DNA of 64,000 nt, from positions 61,618 through 125,617 of the forward strand of contig CAJTKU010000008.1 in assembly GCA_910577015.1 (NCBI GenBank). Direction: 5' to 3'. This document shows positions 34,441 to 44,036 of the stretch, piece by piece (the stretch's first letter is position 1; every line of letters begins with the position of its first letter). The position numbers were made by a program, and so were the translations under genes. The stretch is from an uncultured Lachnospiraceae bacterium (GTDB lineage Bacteria; Bacillota; Clostridia; Lachnospirales; Lachnospiraceae). A model generated the notes under the pieces. That model was not told the origin of the DNA, ran no database searches, and saw nothing but the letters and a program-made list of their open reading frames with translations.

Positions 34441-35013
34441 ATGGAACTGAGGGAAAGTATTTTGGAAGGAACGCTTCAGGTATTTAACCAAAAGGGGCTG
34501 AAGTTTACCATGGACGATATCGCGGCGTTATTGAAAATAAGTAAAAAAACCATATATTCAGTCTTTGATGACAAGGAATCCCTGTTTCTGGCGATGGTGG
34601 ATTATATGTTTGACTCGATAAAGAAGAGCGAGCAAAGAGTATTGGAGGATGAACGGCTGTCCACAGCGGAAAAGATACGGGAAATTCTGGGGGTGCTTCC
34701 CGAAGGATACAGGGATGTGGATTTCAGGCAGTTGTACCTTTTGAAGGATAAATATCCTAACATATATAAACAGGTTGAAAGACGGCTGGAAACCGGCTGG
34801 GAAAATACGATTGCGCTGATTGAACAGGGGATTTCGGAGGGCTGCGTCAGGCCTGTAAGGATACCGATTCTGAAAATGATGCTGGAGGCTTCTCTGGAGC
34901 AGTTTTTCCAGAGGGATATATTGATTCGGAATCACATTACCTACAGGGAGGCGCTGGACGAGGTAGTGCATATTCTGATGGACGGCATTGCGGTGCGGAA
35001 AGGAGCGTTATGA
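34441..35013 (+). CDS. TetR/AcrR-family regulator of the galactoside operon
   Basis: Ligand-responsive repressor. 190 residues. The N-terminal HTH is QKGLKFTMDDIAALLKISKK followed by TIYSVFDDKESLFLAMVDYM; the rest is an all-helical ligand/dimer region without recognisable ligand motif. The start at 34441 follows GGGGAGAAGGC. Its stop overlaps the start of the GH2 gene (ATGA at 35010), so regulator and enzyme are translationally coupled and it most probably controls the operon that follows. Confidence 0.92.
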   Translation: MELRESILEGTLQVFNQKGLKFTMDDIAALLKISKKTIYSVFDDKESLFLAMVDYMFDSIKKSEQRVLEDERLSTAEKIREILGVLPEGYRDVDFRQLYLLKDKYPNIYKQVERRLETGWENTIALIEQGISEGCVRPVRIPILKMMLEASLEQFFQRDILIRNHITYREALDEVVHILMDGIAVRKGAL

Positions 35014-37409
35014 CGGGAAGAATCTATTTAAACGACGGATGGAAGTTTGCGGAGCAATATGATGAGGGAATGCTTGCGCCGGAGTACGGGGAGGAAAACA
35101 TGAAAGAGGTACGGTTGCCCCATACCTGCAAGGAAACGCCCTTTCACTATTTTGACGAGCAGCGCTATCAGATGGTATGCGCTTACCGCCGTGTGATTGC
35201 GGCTCCAAAGGAGTGGGAGGGACAGAAAGCCATCCTTACGGTGGAGGGGGCAGCGCATGAGAGCGAAGTTTTTTTGAACGGGGAAAAGATAGGGGAACAT
35301 CACTGCGGCTACACGGCTTTTTTCCTTGATTTGACGGAAAAACTCCGCTATGGTCAGGAAAATATTCTCGTGATAAAGGTGGACAGCAGGGAGAACCTGA
35401 ACATTCCGCCCTTTGGTTTTGTGATAGATTACATGACGTATGGGGGACTTTACCGGGAAGTTTATCTGGACATCAAAAATCCCTGTCACTTGCAGGATGT
35501 ATTTGTCAGAACCGAAGTACAGTCAGAGGAACCAGGCAGGCCAAAAGTGATTTCCAAGGTGACTTTGAGCAATACAGAGCAGGGTCCTGCGATACGGCAG
35601 TCCCTGCAAAAAAGGGGAGAAACTGAGTGGAGGGTATTGGCAGAAGTAACGGCGGATGCCCCGGAAAAGGAAATTTCCTGCGAGGTGGAGGATGCTGCCC
35701 TGTGGGATACCGAACATCCGAACCTGTATGAACTGAAAACGGAACTGGTAAAGGACGGCAGTGTGCTGGATGAAAAGGTAGTAACCTTCGGATTCCGGAA
35801 AGCAGAGTTTCGGAAGGACGGCTTTTACCTCAACGGCAAAAAGCTGAAAATCCGCGGGCTTAACCGCCACCAGAGTTATCCCTATGTGGGATATGCGATG
35901 CCAAAATCCATGCAGAGGATGGACGCAGACGTTTTAAAAAAGGAACTGGGTGTCAATGCAGTGAGGACATCCCATTACCCGCAGTCCCATTATTTCCTTG
36001 ACAGATGTGATGAACTCGGGCTTCTGGTATTTACGGAAATTCCGGGATGGCAGCATATCGGGGATGAAGAATGGAAGCGGCAGGCAGTGCAGAATGTGCG
36101 AGACATGGTATTGCAGTATCGGAATCATACATCCGTTATTTTGTGGGGGGTGCGGATTAATGAATCACAGGATGACGACGCCTTTTACCTTGAGACCAAT
36201 GCGGCGGCGCATGAGCTTGACCCCTACAGGCAGACCGGAGGGGTGCGGGCAAACAAAAAGAGCAGCCTTCTGGAGGATGTGTATACCTACAATGATTTTT
36301 CCCATGACGGCAGGACAAAAGGCTGTGAAAAGAAAGCCCGCATTACATCCCGTAAGGATAAGCCTTACCTTATCACCGAGTACAACGGGCATATGTTTCC
36401 GACGAAGGCATACGACTGTGAGGAGCACAGAAAAGAACACGCGCTGCGCCATGCAAACGTGCTGGACGCGGTTGCCGGAGAAGAGGATATTGCCGGTAGC
36501 TTTGGCTGGTGTATGGCGGACTACAATACGCACAAAGACTTTGGCAGCGGGGACAGAATCTGCTACCACGGCGTGCTGGATATGTTCCGCAATCCCAAAA
36601 TGGCGGCACAGGTCTATGCTTCCCAGCAGGAGGATGAAACCGTGCTTGCCGTGAGTTCCTCCATGGACATCGGGGAATATCCGGGAAGCAACAGGGGGGA
36701 TGTCTATATCTTTACCAATGCAGACAGCGTCCGCATGTATAAAAACGACAGGTTTATCAAAGAGTACAGCGGAAAGGACTCCCCTTACAGGAATCTGAAA
36801 CACGGACCGATACTGGTCGATGATTTTTTGGGGGATGTGCTGGAAAAGGAGGAGCATTTTAAGCCCGCACAGGCAAGGGCGCTCAAAAAAGTGTTAGGCG
36901 CGACGGCAAAATACGGGCTGACCCGGCTGCCGAAGTCGGTGTATCCCGCCATACTGAAACTTCTTGTCGTTTACCGCATGAAGATGGCGCAGGCAGTGGA
37001 CCTTTATACCCGGTATATCGGCGACTGGGGCGGGAGCGCCACCGCGTACCGATTTGACGTGGTAAAAGACGGAAAGGTAGTGAAATCCGTAACAAAGACG
37101 CCGATGACTGCCCTGATGCTGCAGGCCGAGGCCGACCATACCGGGCTTGTGGAGAAAAACACATATGATGTGGCGGCAGTCAGAATAAAGATGCTGGATG
37201 AAAACCGGAATCAGGCCCATTTTTATAACGGAGAAGTCATTATTGAAACGGAAGGTCCCATTGAAATAATCGGGCCAAAGGTGACGACATTGCAGGGCGG
37301 CATGGGCGGAACGTACATCCGCACAACGGGAAAAGCGGGTGTCGCCGTGGTGAAGCTCAGTACAATGCAGGGGGAAGAAGCGATAATCAGATTTACAATC
37401 GAAGCATAA
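35010..37409 (+). CDS. GH2-family glycosidase (beta-galactosidase/beta-glucuronidase type)
   Basis: Cytosolic exo-glycosidase. 799 residues with the GH2 order: sugar-binding jelly roll (about 5-165), Ig-like domain (about 170-270), TIM barrel (about 275-560) and C-terminal beta domains. The barrel carries GLNRHQSYPYVGYAMPKSM, VNAVRTSHYPQSHYFLDRCD, the acid/base Glu in RINES (about 385) and the nucleophile Glu in LITEYNGH (about 456). No signal peptide. The neighbours (GPH carrier, GH36 alpha-galactosidase) point to galactosides. Beta-glucuronidase activity cannot be excluded, although the NxK motif of glucuronidases is not evident. Confidence 0.93.
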   Translation: MTGRIYLNDGWKFAEQYDEGMLAPEYGEENMKEVRLPHTCKETPFHYFDEQRYQMVCAYRRVIAAPKEWEGQKAILTVEGAAHESEVFLNGEKIGEHHCGYTAFFLDLTEKLRYGQENILVIKVDSRENLNIPPFGFVIDYMTYGGLYREVYLDIKNPCHLQDVFVRTEVQSEEPGRPKVISKVTLSNTEQGPAIRQSLQKRGETEWRVLAEVTADAPEKEISCEVEDAALWDTEHPNLYELKTELVKDGSVLDEKVVTFGFRKAEFRKDGFYLNGKKLKIRGLNRHQSYPYVGYAMPKSMQRMDADVLKKELGVNAVRTSHYPQSHYFLDRCDELGLLVFTEIPGWQHIGDEEWKRQAVQNVRDMVLQYRNHTSVILWGVRINESQDDDAFYLETNAAAHELDPYRQTGGVRANKKSSLLEDVYTYNDFSHDGRTKGCEKKARITSRKDKPYLITEYNGHMFPTKAYDCEEHRKEHALRHANVLDAVAGEEDIAGSFGWCMADYNTHKDFGSGDRICYHGVLDMFRNPKMAAQVYASQQEDETVLAVSSSMDIGEYPGSNRGDVYIFTNADSVRMYKNDRFIKEYSGKDSPYRNLKHGPILVDDFLGDVLEKEEHFKPAQARALKKVLGATAKYGLTRLPKSVYPAILKLLVVYRMKMAQAVDLYTRYIGDWGGSATAYRFDVVKDGKVVKSVTKTPMTALMLQAEADHTGLVEKNTYDVAAVRIKMLDENRNQAHFYNGEVIIETEGPIEIIGPKVTTLQGGMGGTYIRTTGKAGVAVVKLSTMQGEEAIIRFTIEA

Positions 37410-37442
37410 TGCGGAAATAGGAATATTGGGAGGAGGATTTGC

Positions 37443-38810
37443 ATGAAGCTGACGGTAAAAGAAAAGGTGTCGTATGGCTTGGGAGCGGTTGGAAAGGATA
37501 TGGTATACATGCTTTCCGCAAGCTATGTCCTGTATTATTATCAGGATATTTGTGGGGTGAGCGCTATCGCAATGGGCATCATTTTAATGGCGGCACGTGT
37601 ATTCGATGCATTCAACGACCCGGTTATGGGTATTGTGGTAGCAAAGACCAAAACGAGATGGGGTAAGTTCCGCCCATGGCTTTTGATAGGAACCATATCC
37701 AATGCCGTTGTATTGTATTTTATGTTCGCCGCCCCGCCTGCCCTTGACGGGAAAGGGCTTGTGGCTTATGCCGCAATTACTTATATTTTGTGGGGCATCA
37801 CTTATACGATGATGGATATTCCCTATTGGTCGATGATTCCGGCTTTTACGGAAGGCGGCAGGGAAAGGGAGGGGCTTTCCACGCTTGCGCGTACATGCGC
37901 AGGCGTCGGTTCCGCTATCGTTACCATTATTACCATGCAGGGCGTATACCTGCTTGGGCAGGGAAACGAACGTGCCGGTTTTCAATGGTTTGCCCTTATC
38001 GTTGCCGTGCTTTTTATCCTTTTCATAGTCTGCACCTGTATTACCATTAAGGAAAAATCAACCGCCGATGTGGACTCGCCGTCCATCGGGCAGATGTTTA
38101 AGGCGCTGCTGCAAAATGACCAGGCGATGGCGGTGGTAATTACCATTGTATTAATAAACTGCTCTATTTACATCACCTCCAATCTGGTCATATATTTCTT
38201 TAAATATGATTTCGGAGGAGAGGGCTGGCACAATGCCTACACGCTTTTCAATATGTTTGGCGGCGCTGTCCAGATTCTTTCCATGATGCTGTTTTTCCCT
38301 TTGCTGCGCAAGGCATTCAGCGCCATCCGGGTGTTCTATATCAGCTTTGCCATGGCGATTATAGGGTATATCATATTATTGGTTCTGGCGTTTACCAACA
38401 TGTCGAACGTGGCTCTTCTGTTTATTCCCGGATTTTGTATCTTTGCGGCAAACGGGATGCTTACCGTCCTGACTACGGTGTTTCTGGCAAATACTGTGGA
38501 TTACGGAGAGTGGAAAAATCACAGAAGGGATGAGAGCGTTATCTTTTCCATGCAGACATTTGTGGTAAAGCTGGCGTCGGGCGTGGCGGCGCTTGCGGCG
38601 TCCATCTGCCTTGCCGTCTGCAACCTGAGTGAAGATACTTCGGCAGCAGCGGAAACTGTAGAGGCAGCGGGCGCTTCTGTAGTGGGCCTTCGGATGACGA
38701 TGACGGTTGTGCCGATTGCCGGGCTTTTGGCAGCCGTATTCCTGTTCCGCAAAAAATATATCCTGACTGAGAAAAAAATGGAAGAAATTACATGTCATGC
38801 AAGAAAATAG
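37443..38810 (+). CDS. GPH-family sugar:cation symporter (melibiose carrier type)
   Basis: Major facilitator-like transporter taking up glycosides with Na+ or H+. 455 residues and 12 helices. Family marks: KEKVSYGLGAVGKDMVYML at the start, ARVFDAFNDPVMG with the cation-site Asp residues, KTKTRWGKFRPW (conserved loop after helix 2), MDIPYWSMIPAF and the late NTVDYGEWK. It sits between the GH2 and GH36 genes and presumably imports their substrate, with hydrolysis inside the cell. GGGAGGAGG lies 7 bases before the start. Confidence 0.94.
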   Translation: MKLTVKEKVSYGLGAVGKDMVYMLSASYVLYYYQDICGVSAIAMGIILMAARVFDAFNDPVMGIVVAKTKTRWGKFRPWLLIGTISNAVVLYFMFAAPPALDGKGLVAYAAITYILWGITYTMMDIPYWSMIPAFTEGGREREGLSTLARTCAGVGSAIVTIITMQGVYLLGQGNERAGFQWFALIVAVLFILFIVCTCITIKEKSTADVDSPSIGQMFKALLQNDQAMAVVITIVLINCSIYITSNLVIYFFKYDFGGEGWHNAYTLFNMFGGAVQILSMMLFFPLLRKAFSAIRVFYISFAMAIIGYIILLVLAFTNMSNVALLFIPGFCIFAANGMLTVLTTVFLANTVDYGEWKNHRRDESVIFSMQTFVVKLASGVAALAASICLAVCNLSEDTSAAAETVEAAGASVVGLRMTMTVVPIAGLLAAVFLFRKKYILTEKKMEEITCHARK

Positions 38811-38835
38811 AATTTGAAAGGAAGGAAGAGTCAGC

Positions 38836-41232
38836 ATGATTAGCAGACACGGACAGATTTTTTTATTGGAAACAGACAATACCTCATACTGTTTCCGGGT
38901 AACAAAGACCAATCATCTGGAGCATCTTTATTACGGGCGCAAAATTACGGTGACGGAGGAGGCGTGCGCAGGCATTCTGGTGGAAAAACATGCTTTTATG
39001 CCGGGCAATGCCGTCGCATACAATCAGGAGGACAGGGAGTTTTCCCTGGAGGATTTCCGGCTGGAAATGTCGGCTTTCGGAAAAGGCGATATCAGGGAGC
39101 CTTTTATAGAGGTCATCCATGCGGACGGCAGCGAAACGTCGGATTTTTTGTATGAACATGCCGTAATAGATAAGGAAAAGAAAGATTTTCAGACCCTGCC
39201 CGGTTCCTATGATGAAAGCGGAGAGGTGGAGCATCTCTGCATTACGTTAAAGGACGCGCAGTATCATCTGGCGTTGGAACTCCATTACTATGTCTATGCA
39301 GACTGCGATGTGATTACAAGGTGTGCCAGATTTGTTAATGAAAGCAAAGAAGAAGTAAAACTGACGAGGCTTATGAGCGCGCAGGTTGACTTTGATACAC
39401 CGGAATATACGCTCACTACTTTTAACGGCACATGGGCAAGGGAAATGAAAAGAACCGACATCAAAATGCGGGCAGGAAAGTATGTGAACGCCTCTTATAC
39501 CGGGACGTCCTCCAGCCGCGCCAATCCTTTTGTGATGCTGGGAAAAAGGGAAACATCGGAAGATTTCGGAGACTGCTACGGCTTTAATTTGATTTACAGC
39601 GGAAACCATTATGAATGCGTGGAAGTAAACGGCTACGGGAAAACCCGGATTGTGACGGGAATCAACCCGCAGTCCTTCTGTTTCCTGATTGGAGAAGGGG
39701 AATGCTTTGAAGCGCCGGAAGCAGTGCTGAGTTATTCCCATGAAGGATATAACGGCTTGAGCCGGCATATGCATCAATTTGTGCGGGAGCATATTGTGCG
39801 CGGGGAATGGAAGCATAAGATAAGGCCCGTCCTGCTGAATAGCTGGGAGGCATCGTATTTTGACATTAATGAGAGAAAACTGCTTGCGCTTGCCAAGGCC
39901 GGAAAAGAAGTGGGTGTGGAGCTTTTTGTCATGGATGACGGCTGGTTCGGCACAAGGGACGACGACTTTCAGTCGTTGGGAGACTGGGAGGTCAACCGGA
40001 AAAAGCTTCCGAACGGTGTGGACGGACTGGCAAAAAAAGTCAGGGATATGGGACTTATGTTTGGCATATGGGTGGAACCGGAAATGGTGAATGTAAACAG
40101 CCATTTATATGAAGCGCATCCTGAGTGGGCGCTGCAGATTCCGGGCAAACCCCACTCGGAGGGCAGAAACCAGAGGATTCTGGATTTGACGAGAAAAGAG
40201 GTACAGGATTATATCATCGGTGAGATGAGCCGGGTATTTTCTTCGGCTGAGATTTCCTATGTAAAATGGGATATGAACCGCAATTTCAGCGATTATTATT
40301 CCGCGGGCCTGCCTGCCGGACGTCAGGGAGAAGTGTCGCACCGCTATGAGATGGGGCTGTACCGCTGCATGAAGGAACTGACGGAGCGTTTTCCGCACAT
40401 TTTGTTTGAAGGCTGTTCAGGCGGCGGAAACCGTTTTGACCTTGGCATTCTGTGCTATTTCCCGCAGATTTGGGCCAGCGATGACACGGACGCGCTGTGC
40501 CGTGCCGAAATCCAGACGGGCTACAGCTACGGTTACCCGATGTCTGCCGTCAGCGCGCACGTTTCTGCCTGCCCCAACCACCAGACGCTGCGGATTACCC
40601 CGCTGGAAACCCGTTTCCATGTGGCGTGCTTTGGCGCTTTCGGTTATGAGTGCAATCTCTGTGACATGAAAAAAGAGGATTTGGCGGCAATCAAGGCGCA
40701 GATTGCACTGTACAAGGAGTGGAGGGAGGTGCTGCAGACAGGTACCTTCTACCGGGGAAGGACGTTCTATGACAGCACGGACGGCCCGGAAAGCTGCATC
40801 AGCCAGACGGCGGGCAACGTGCTGGAATGGACCTGCGTTTCAGAAGACAAAAAGCGGGCAGTGGGAATGGTACTGCAAAAGCTGGTACTGCCGAATGTAC
40901 AGTTTGATTATTTTAAGGCCAGGGGCCTGCAGCCCGATATCAAGTATCATTTTTATAACCGGTTCTTAAAGTACAATATCAAAGAGTTCGGCGATTTGGT
41001 AAATATGGTTTCCCCGGTACACATTAAGCAGGATTCCCTGCTCCACGATGTGGTTGCAAAATTTGTGAAGCTGGACGGGGAGACAGAAGACTGTTATGCA
41101 TTCGGAGATGCGCTGATGTACGGCGGCGTAAGGCTGAAACAGTCCTTCGGCGGCACGGGATACAGCAGCGAAGTAAGGCATTTCCCGGATTTTGCATCAA
41201 GGATATACTTTATGGAAGCAATTCAGCCGTAG
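38836..41232 (+). CDS. alpha-galactosidase, GH36
   Basis: Releases alpha-linked galactose from raffinose-type sugars or melibiose, in the cytosol. 798 residues, matching the tetrameric GH36 group. N-terminal beta-supersandwich (about 1-330), TIM barrel with LFVMDDGWFGTRDDD, the nucleophile Asp in YVKWDMNR (about 478) and the acid/base Asp in WASDDTDA (about 549), plus FEGCSGGGNRFD. A C-terminal beta domain closes the protein. No signal peptide. Together with the carrier and GH2 enzyme it makes an uptake-and-digest operon, closed by the terminator at 41273. Confidence 0.96.
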   Translation: MISRHGQIFLLETDNTSYCFRVTKTNHLEHLYYGRKITVTEEACAGILVEKHAFMPGNAVAYNQEDREFSLEDFRLEMSAFGKGDIREPFIEVIHADGSETSDFLYEHAVIDKEKKDFQTLPGSYDESGEVEHLCITLKDAQYHLALELHYYVYADCDVITRCARFVNESKEEVKLTRLMSAQVDFDTPEYTLTTFNGTWAREMKRTDIKMRAGKYVNASYTGTSSSRANPFVMLGKRETSEDFGDCYGFNLIYSGNHYECVEVNGYGKTRIVTGINPQSFCFLIGEGECFEAPEAVLSYSHEGYNGLSRHMHQFVREHIVRGEWKHKIRPVLLNSWEASYFDINERKLLALAKAGKEVGVELFVMDDGWFGTRDDDFQSLGDWEVNRKKLPNGVDGLAKKVRDMGLMFGIWVEPEMVNVNSHLYEAHPEWALQIPGKPHSEGRNQRILDLTRKEVQDYIIGEMSRVFSSAEISYVKWDMNRNFSDYYSAGLPAGRQGEVSHRYEMGLYRCMKELTERFPHILFEGCSGGGNRFDLGILCYFPQIWASDDTDALCRAEIQTGYSYGYPMSAVSAHVSACPNHQTLRITPLETRFHVACFGAFGYECNLCDMKKEDLAAIKAQIALYKEWREVLQTGTFYRGRTFYDSTDGPESCISQTAGNVLEWTCVSEDKKRAVGMVLQKLVLPNVQFDYFKARGLQPDIKYHFYNRFLKYNIKEFGDLVNMVSPVHIKQDSLLHDVVAKFVKLDGETEDCYAFGDALMYGGVRLKQSFGGTGYSSEVRHFPDFASRIYFMEAIQP

Positions 41233-41272
41233 TGCCTCCGTATGCATAAGAAACAGGAAGAGTAATCACCAG

Positions 41273-41330
41273 AAAAGGTCAGGTGCGGTTTCATCAATCG
41301 CATCTGACCTTTTGAATTTTGCTCTTTTTT
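41273..41330 (+). terminator. terminator of the galactoside operon
   Basis: AAAAGGTCAGGTGCG (41273-41287) pairs with CGCATCTGACCTTTT (41299-41313) with one G-T, followed by T-rich sequence ending in TTTTTT (41325-41330). Confidence 0.85.
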
Positions 41331-41331
41331 G

Positions 41332-41360
41332 TTGACAAGAGGTAAAGCGTTTAATATAAT
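41332..41360 (+). promoter_or_regulatory. consensus promoter of the MarR-TauE pair
   Basis: TTGACA (41332-41337), 17-base spacer, TATAAT (41355-41360): both hexamers are perfect. Confidence 0.92.
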
Positions 41361-41405
41361 AGTTCATTATTGAAATATTCAAAAATGAATTTATGGAGAT
41401 TTGAT

Positions 41406-41840
41406 ATGAATGTAAGTATAGATTTTGCACAGAAAATATCTATGGCGTACAGTAAAAAATGTAAGCCGTTATGTCTGGAGCTTGGACTGCCGCAGACAGC
41501 GTTTGATATCTTAATGTTTCTTGCGAATAACCCTGATTATAAAACGGCAAGTGATATTGTTGAGATTAGAAAAATCAAGGCAAATTTGGTATCCATTAAT
41601 GTGGAAAAGCTGGTTCGGGAGGGATATCTGGAACGCAGGGCTGTGGAGGGTGACAGAAGAAAGACATGGCTCGTTTGCACGGATAAAGCGCAGTCGGTCA
41701 TAAATAAAGGAAAGGTTTTACAGGCTTCATTTTTTGAACTGCTGTTTGAAAATGCAGATGAAGGCACAAGAAAAACTTTTTATAAAATGATAGAAGTGAT
41801 GTGCAGAAATCTGGATGTAATTTTAGAGGAGGATGATTAA
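41406..41840 (+). CDS. MarR-family regulator
   Basis: Winged-helix repressor, 144 residues from the ATG at 41406, which has GGAG 7 bases upstream; starts at 41370 or 41385 lie too close to the transcription start. The fold is visible as LPQTAFDILMFLANNPDYKT (helices 2-3), KANLVSINVEKLVREGYLER (recognition helix) and GDRRKTWLVCTDKA (wing). Typical Cys sensor residues are not obvious. It is followed within 2 bases by the TauE-type exporter, its probable target. Confidence 0.88.
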   Translation: MNVSIDFAQKISMAYSKKCKPLCLELGLPQTAFDILMFLANNPDYKTASDIVEIRKIKANLVSINVEKLVREGYLERRAVEGDRRKTWLVCTDKAQSVINKGKVLQASFFELLFENADEGTRKTFYKMIEVMCRNLDVILEEDD

Positions 41841-41841
41841 C

Positions 41842-42618
41842 ATGGAGCTGCTGATAACTATTATTGTGACTTTTTTTGCAGGTATGGGGGCCGGATTAGG
41901 CACGGGCTTTGCAGGAATGAGTGCGGCGGCTGTCATTACGCCGATGCTGGTTACATTTCTTGGCATTGAACCCTATATGGCTGTAGGAATTGCACTCTCG
42001 TCCGATGTGCTTGCAAGCGCTGTATCTGCCTACACATATGGGAAAAATAAAAACCTTGATATCAGAAACGGCTTGATTATGATGGTAAGCGTTCTTGTAT
42101 TTACAGTAGCAGGCAGCTATGTTTCCAGTCTGGTTCCGGCAGCGGCGATGGGTAACTTTTCCGTTTTTATGACGCTGCTTCTTGGCATAAAATTTATTGT
42201 GAAACCCATCATGACAACAAAAGAATCCATGCAGGGCGTTTCAGCAAAGAAAAGGGCAGCCCAATCTGTTATATGCGGCATTCTGATTGGTTTTATATGT
42301 GGATTTATTGGAGCAGGGGGCGGCATGATGATGCTTTTGATACTGACATCTGTCCTTGGGTACGAATTGAAAACCGCCGTGGGCACGAGTGTTTTTATTA
42401 TGGCTTTTACGGCGTTTACCGGAGCTGTTTCCCACTTTGTAATAGGCGGTAGTCCTGACCTTCTCGTCTGGATTTTCTGTGTGGTATTTACTTTCTTGTG
42501 GGCAAGGATTGCAGCAGTGTTTGCAAACAAGGCGGAGCCGAAGGTTTTAAACAGGGCGACAGGAGCAGTCCTTGTTATATTAGGAGTGGCAGTGTTTTTG
42601 TTTTCATTGATTGCATAG
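41842..42618 (+). CDS. TauE/SafE-family sulfite/anion exporter
   Basis: Eight-helix membrane protein moving sulfite, sulfoacetate or other small anions. 258 residues from the ATG at 41842, which has GAGGAGG 9 bases upstream; an ATG at 41833 overlaps the ribosome site. The two family half-repeats are present: GAGLGTGFAGMSAAAVITPM and GFICGFIGAGGGMMMLLILT. It lies directly after the MarR gene, which suggests control by that regulator. Substrate is not indicated by nearby metabolism genes. Confidence 0.9.
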   Translation: MELLITIIVTFFAGMGAGLGTGFAGMSAAAVITPMLVTFLGIEPYMAVGIALSSDVLASAVSAYTYGKNKNLDIRNGLIMMVSVLVFTVAGSYVSSLVPAAAMGNFSVFMTLLLGIKFIVKPIMTTKESMQGVSAKKRAAQSVICGILIGFICGFIGAGGGMMMLLILTSVLGYELKTAVGTSVFIMAFTAFTGAVSHFVIGGSPDLLVWIFCVVFTFLWARIAAVFANKAEPKVLNRATGAVLVILGVAVFLFSLIA

Positions 42619-42706
42619 GGTAGCAGAATTATCCCCTTTGCTGCCTGATACATGAATAATGTATATGCAAAAACACAGTGAAAACCAAGGCCTAAAGGTC
42701 TTCACT

Positions 42707-42739
42707 AAAAGTGAAAATTCAGCGAATTTTCACTTTTTT
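42707..42739 (+). terminator. terminator before the defence island
   Basis: AAAAGTGAAAATTC (42707-42720) pairs with GAATTTTCACTTTT (42724-42737) around AGC, followed by more T. Confidence 0.88.
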
Positions 42740-42801
42740 CAGTTGAGATTTGCGAAAATAAGAGTATAATGATATTGTAATATGATACGGAGGCACTTCT
42801 T

Positions 42802-44022
42802 ATGAAATTTGAAACCGAAAACATTGAATTTAAATTACAGGTTACAGATGAGATTTATAAAGAAGTCATTGCATTTGCAAATACGGATGGCGGTACGATA
42901 TATATTGGAACTGACGATAACGGCAACGCCGTTGGCATTGACAATGTAGACGAAACCTACACAAGAATTACCAACGGTATTCGTGACGCTATTCATCCGG
43001 ATGTTACGATGTGTATAAAATATACGCTGCAGGATAACAAGGTCGTAAAAATCACCGTCGGCGAGGGCAGCTATAAGCCGTATTATCTCAAATCAAAGGG
43101 ATTGAAGTCCAGCGGTGTGTTTGAAGATATGCGTTCCATGGAACAGAACCTTTTCTTCCACGCCGCAGAGAAAATGTTTGAGAAATACAATGTGGAGTTC
43201 TCAGCGGAAAAATATCGCGCTCTTGGAATTACCGACGATTCCAATTCCCTTTACACCAATCTGGCGCTCCTCTTATCCGACCAGTGTATGCACACAACAA
43301 AGGTGGCAGTGTTCGGAAACGATTTCAATACTGAATTCCGTGACAGCAAAGAATTTACAGGCTCGGTATTCGGGCAGCTTGAGGATACTTTTGGCTATCT
43401 GATGCTTTGCAATAAAACGGTTGCAACTTTCAAAGGCTTGGAGAGAGTGGAACGCTCCGACTATCCGCAGGAAGCAATCCGTGAGGCATTGCTCAATGCA
43501 ATTGTACACCGTGATTACAGTTTCAGCGGCAGCATCATTATCAACGTTAATGATAACGAGATGGAATTTATATCAATAGGTGGCTTGCTGTCCGGCTTAT
43601 CTCCCGACGATATTTGCAGCGGAATTTCTCAGCCGCGCAATAAAAAACTGGCAGAAGTATTTCATCGCCTGCACTTGATTGAATCCTACGGTACGGGTAT
43701 TCGCAGAATTTATAATTTTTATAAGAATTGCGCCATTCAACCTCGCATTGAAGTTACGGCAAACACCTTCAAAATCGTTCTTCCCAATATGAATAGCAAT
43801 AATGTGAAGGAAACGATAAATACGGCGGCAGCCATAACTCCCCAAATGCAAACCGTTCTTGATTTCATTGAAGAAAACGGTCAAATCACCGACAGTGAGG
43901 TGCAGGAATTACTCGAAATTAAAAACACCCGCGCCTACACGCTGATGAAAAAAATGGAAAAAGACGGGCTGATTGTTATCGTTGGTCGCGGCAGCAGTAA
44001 AAAATATGTGAAGAAGGATTAA
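42802..44022 (+). CDS. AlbA_2/RecG-like ATP-binding putative regulator
   Basis: Family often annotated 'putative DNA binding domain / ATP-dependent DNA helicase RecG-related', though it is not a helicase. 406 residues: AlbA_2 (Schlafen) domain at 1-120 (ENIEFKLQVTDEIYKEVIAF, NTDGGTIYIGTDDNGN), a middle region, a GHKL-like ATPase piece at about 230-320 (EAIREALLNAIVHRDYSFSG, SYGTGIRRIYNFY), and a C-terminal winged helix (NGQITDSEVQELLEIKNTRA). It lies 14 bases before the nuclease-methylase gene. Such proteins are frequent next to restriction systems and may control their expression; this is inference. Confidence 0.85.
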   Translation: MKFETENIEFKLQVTDEIYKEVIAFANTDGGTIYIGTDDNGNAVGIDNVDETYTRITNGIRDAIHPDVTMCIKYTLQDNKVVKITVGEGSYKPYYLKSKGLKSSGVFEDMRSMEQNLFFHAAEKMFEKYNVEFSAEKYRALGITDDSNSLYTNLALLLSDQCMHTTKVAVFGNDFNTEFRDSKEFTGSVFGQLEDTFGYLMLCNKTVATFKGLERVERSDYPQEAIREALLNAIVHRDYSFSGSIIINVNDNEMEFISIGGLLSGLSPDDICSGISQPRNKKLAEVFHRLHLIESYGTGIRRIYNFYKNCAIQPRIEVTANTFKIVLPNMNSNNVKETINTAAAITPQMQTVLDFIEENGQITDSEVQELLEIKNTRAYTLMKKMEKDGLIVIVGRGSSKKYVKKD

Positions 44023-44036
44023 GTGAGGAAAACGAA

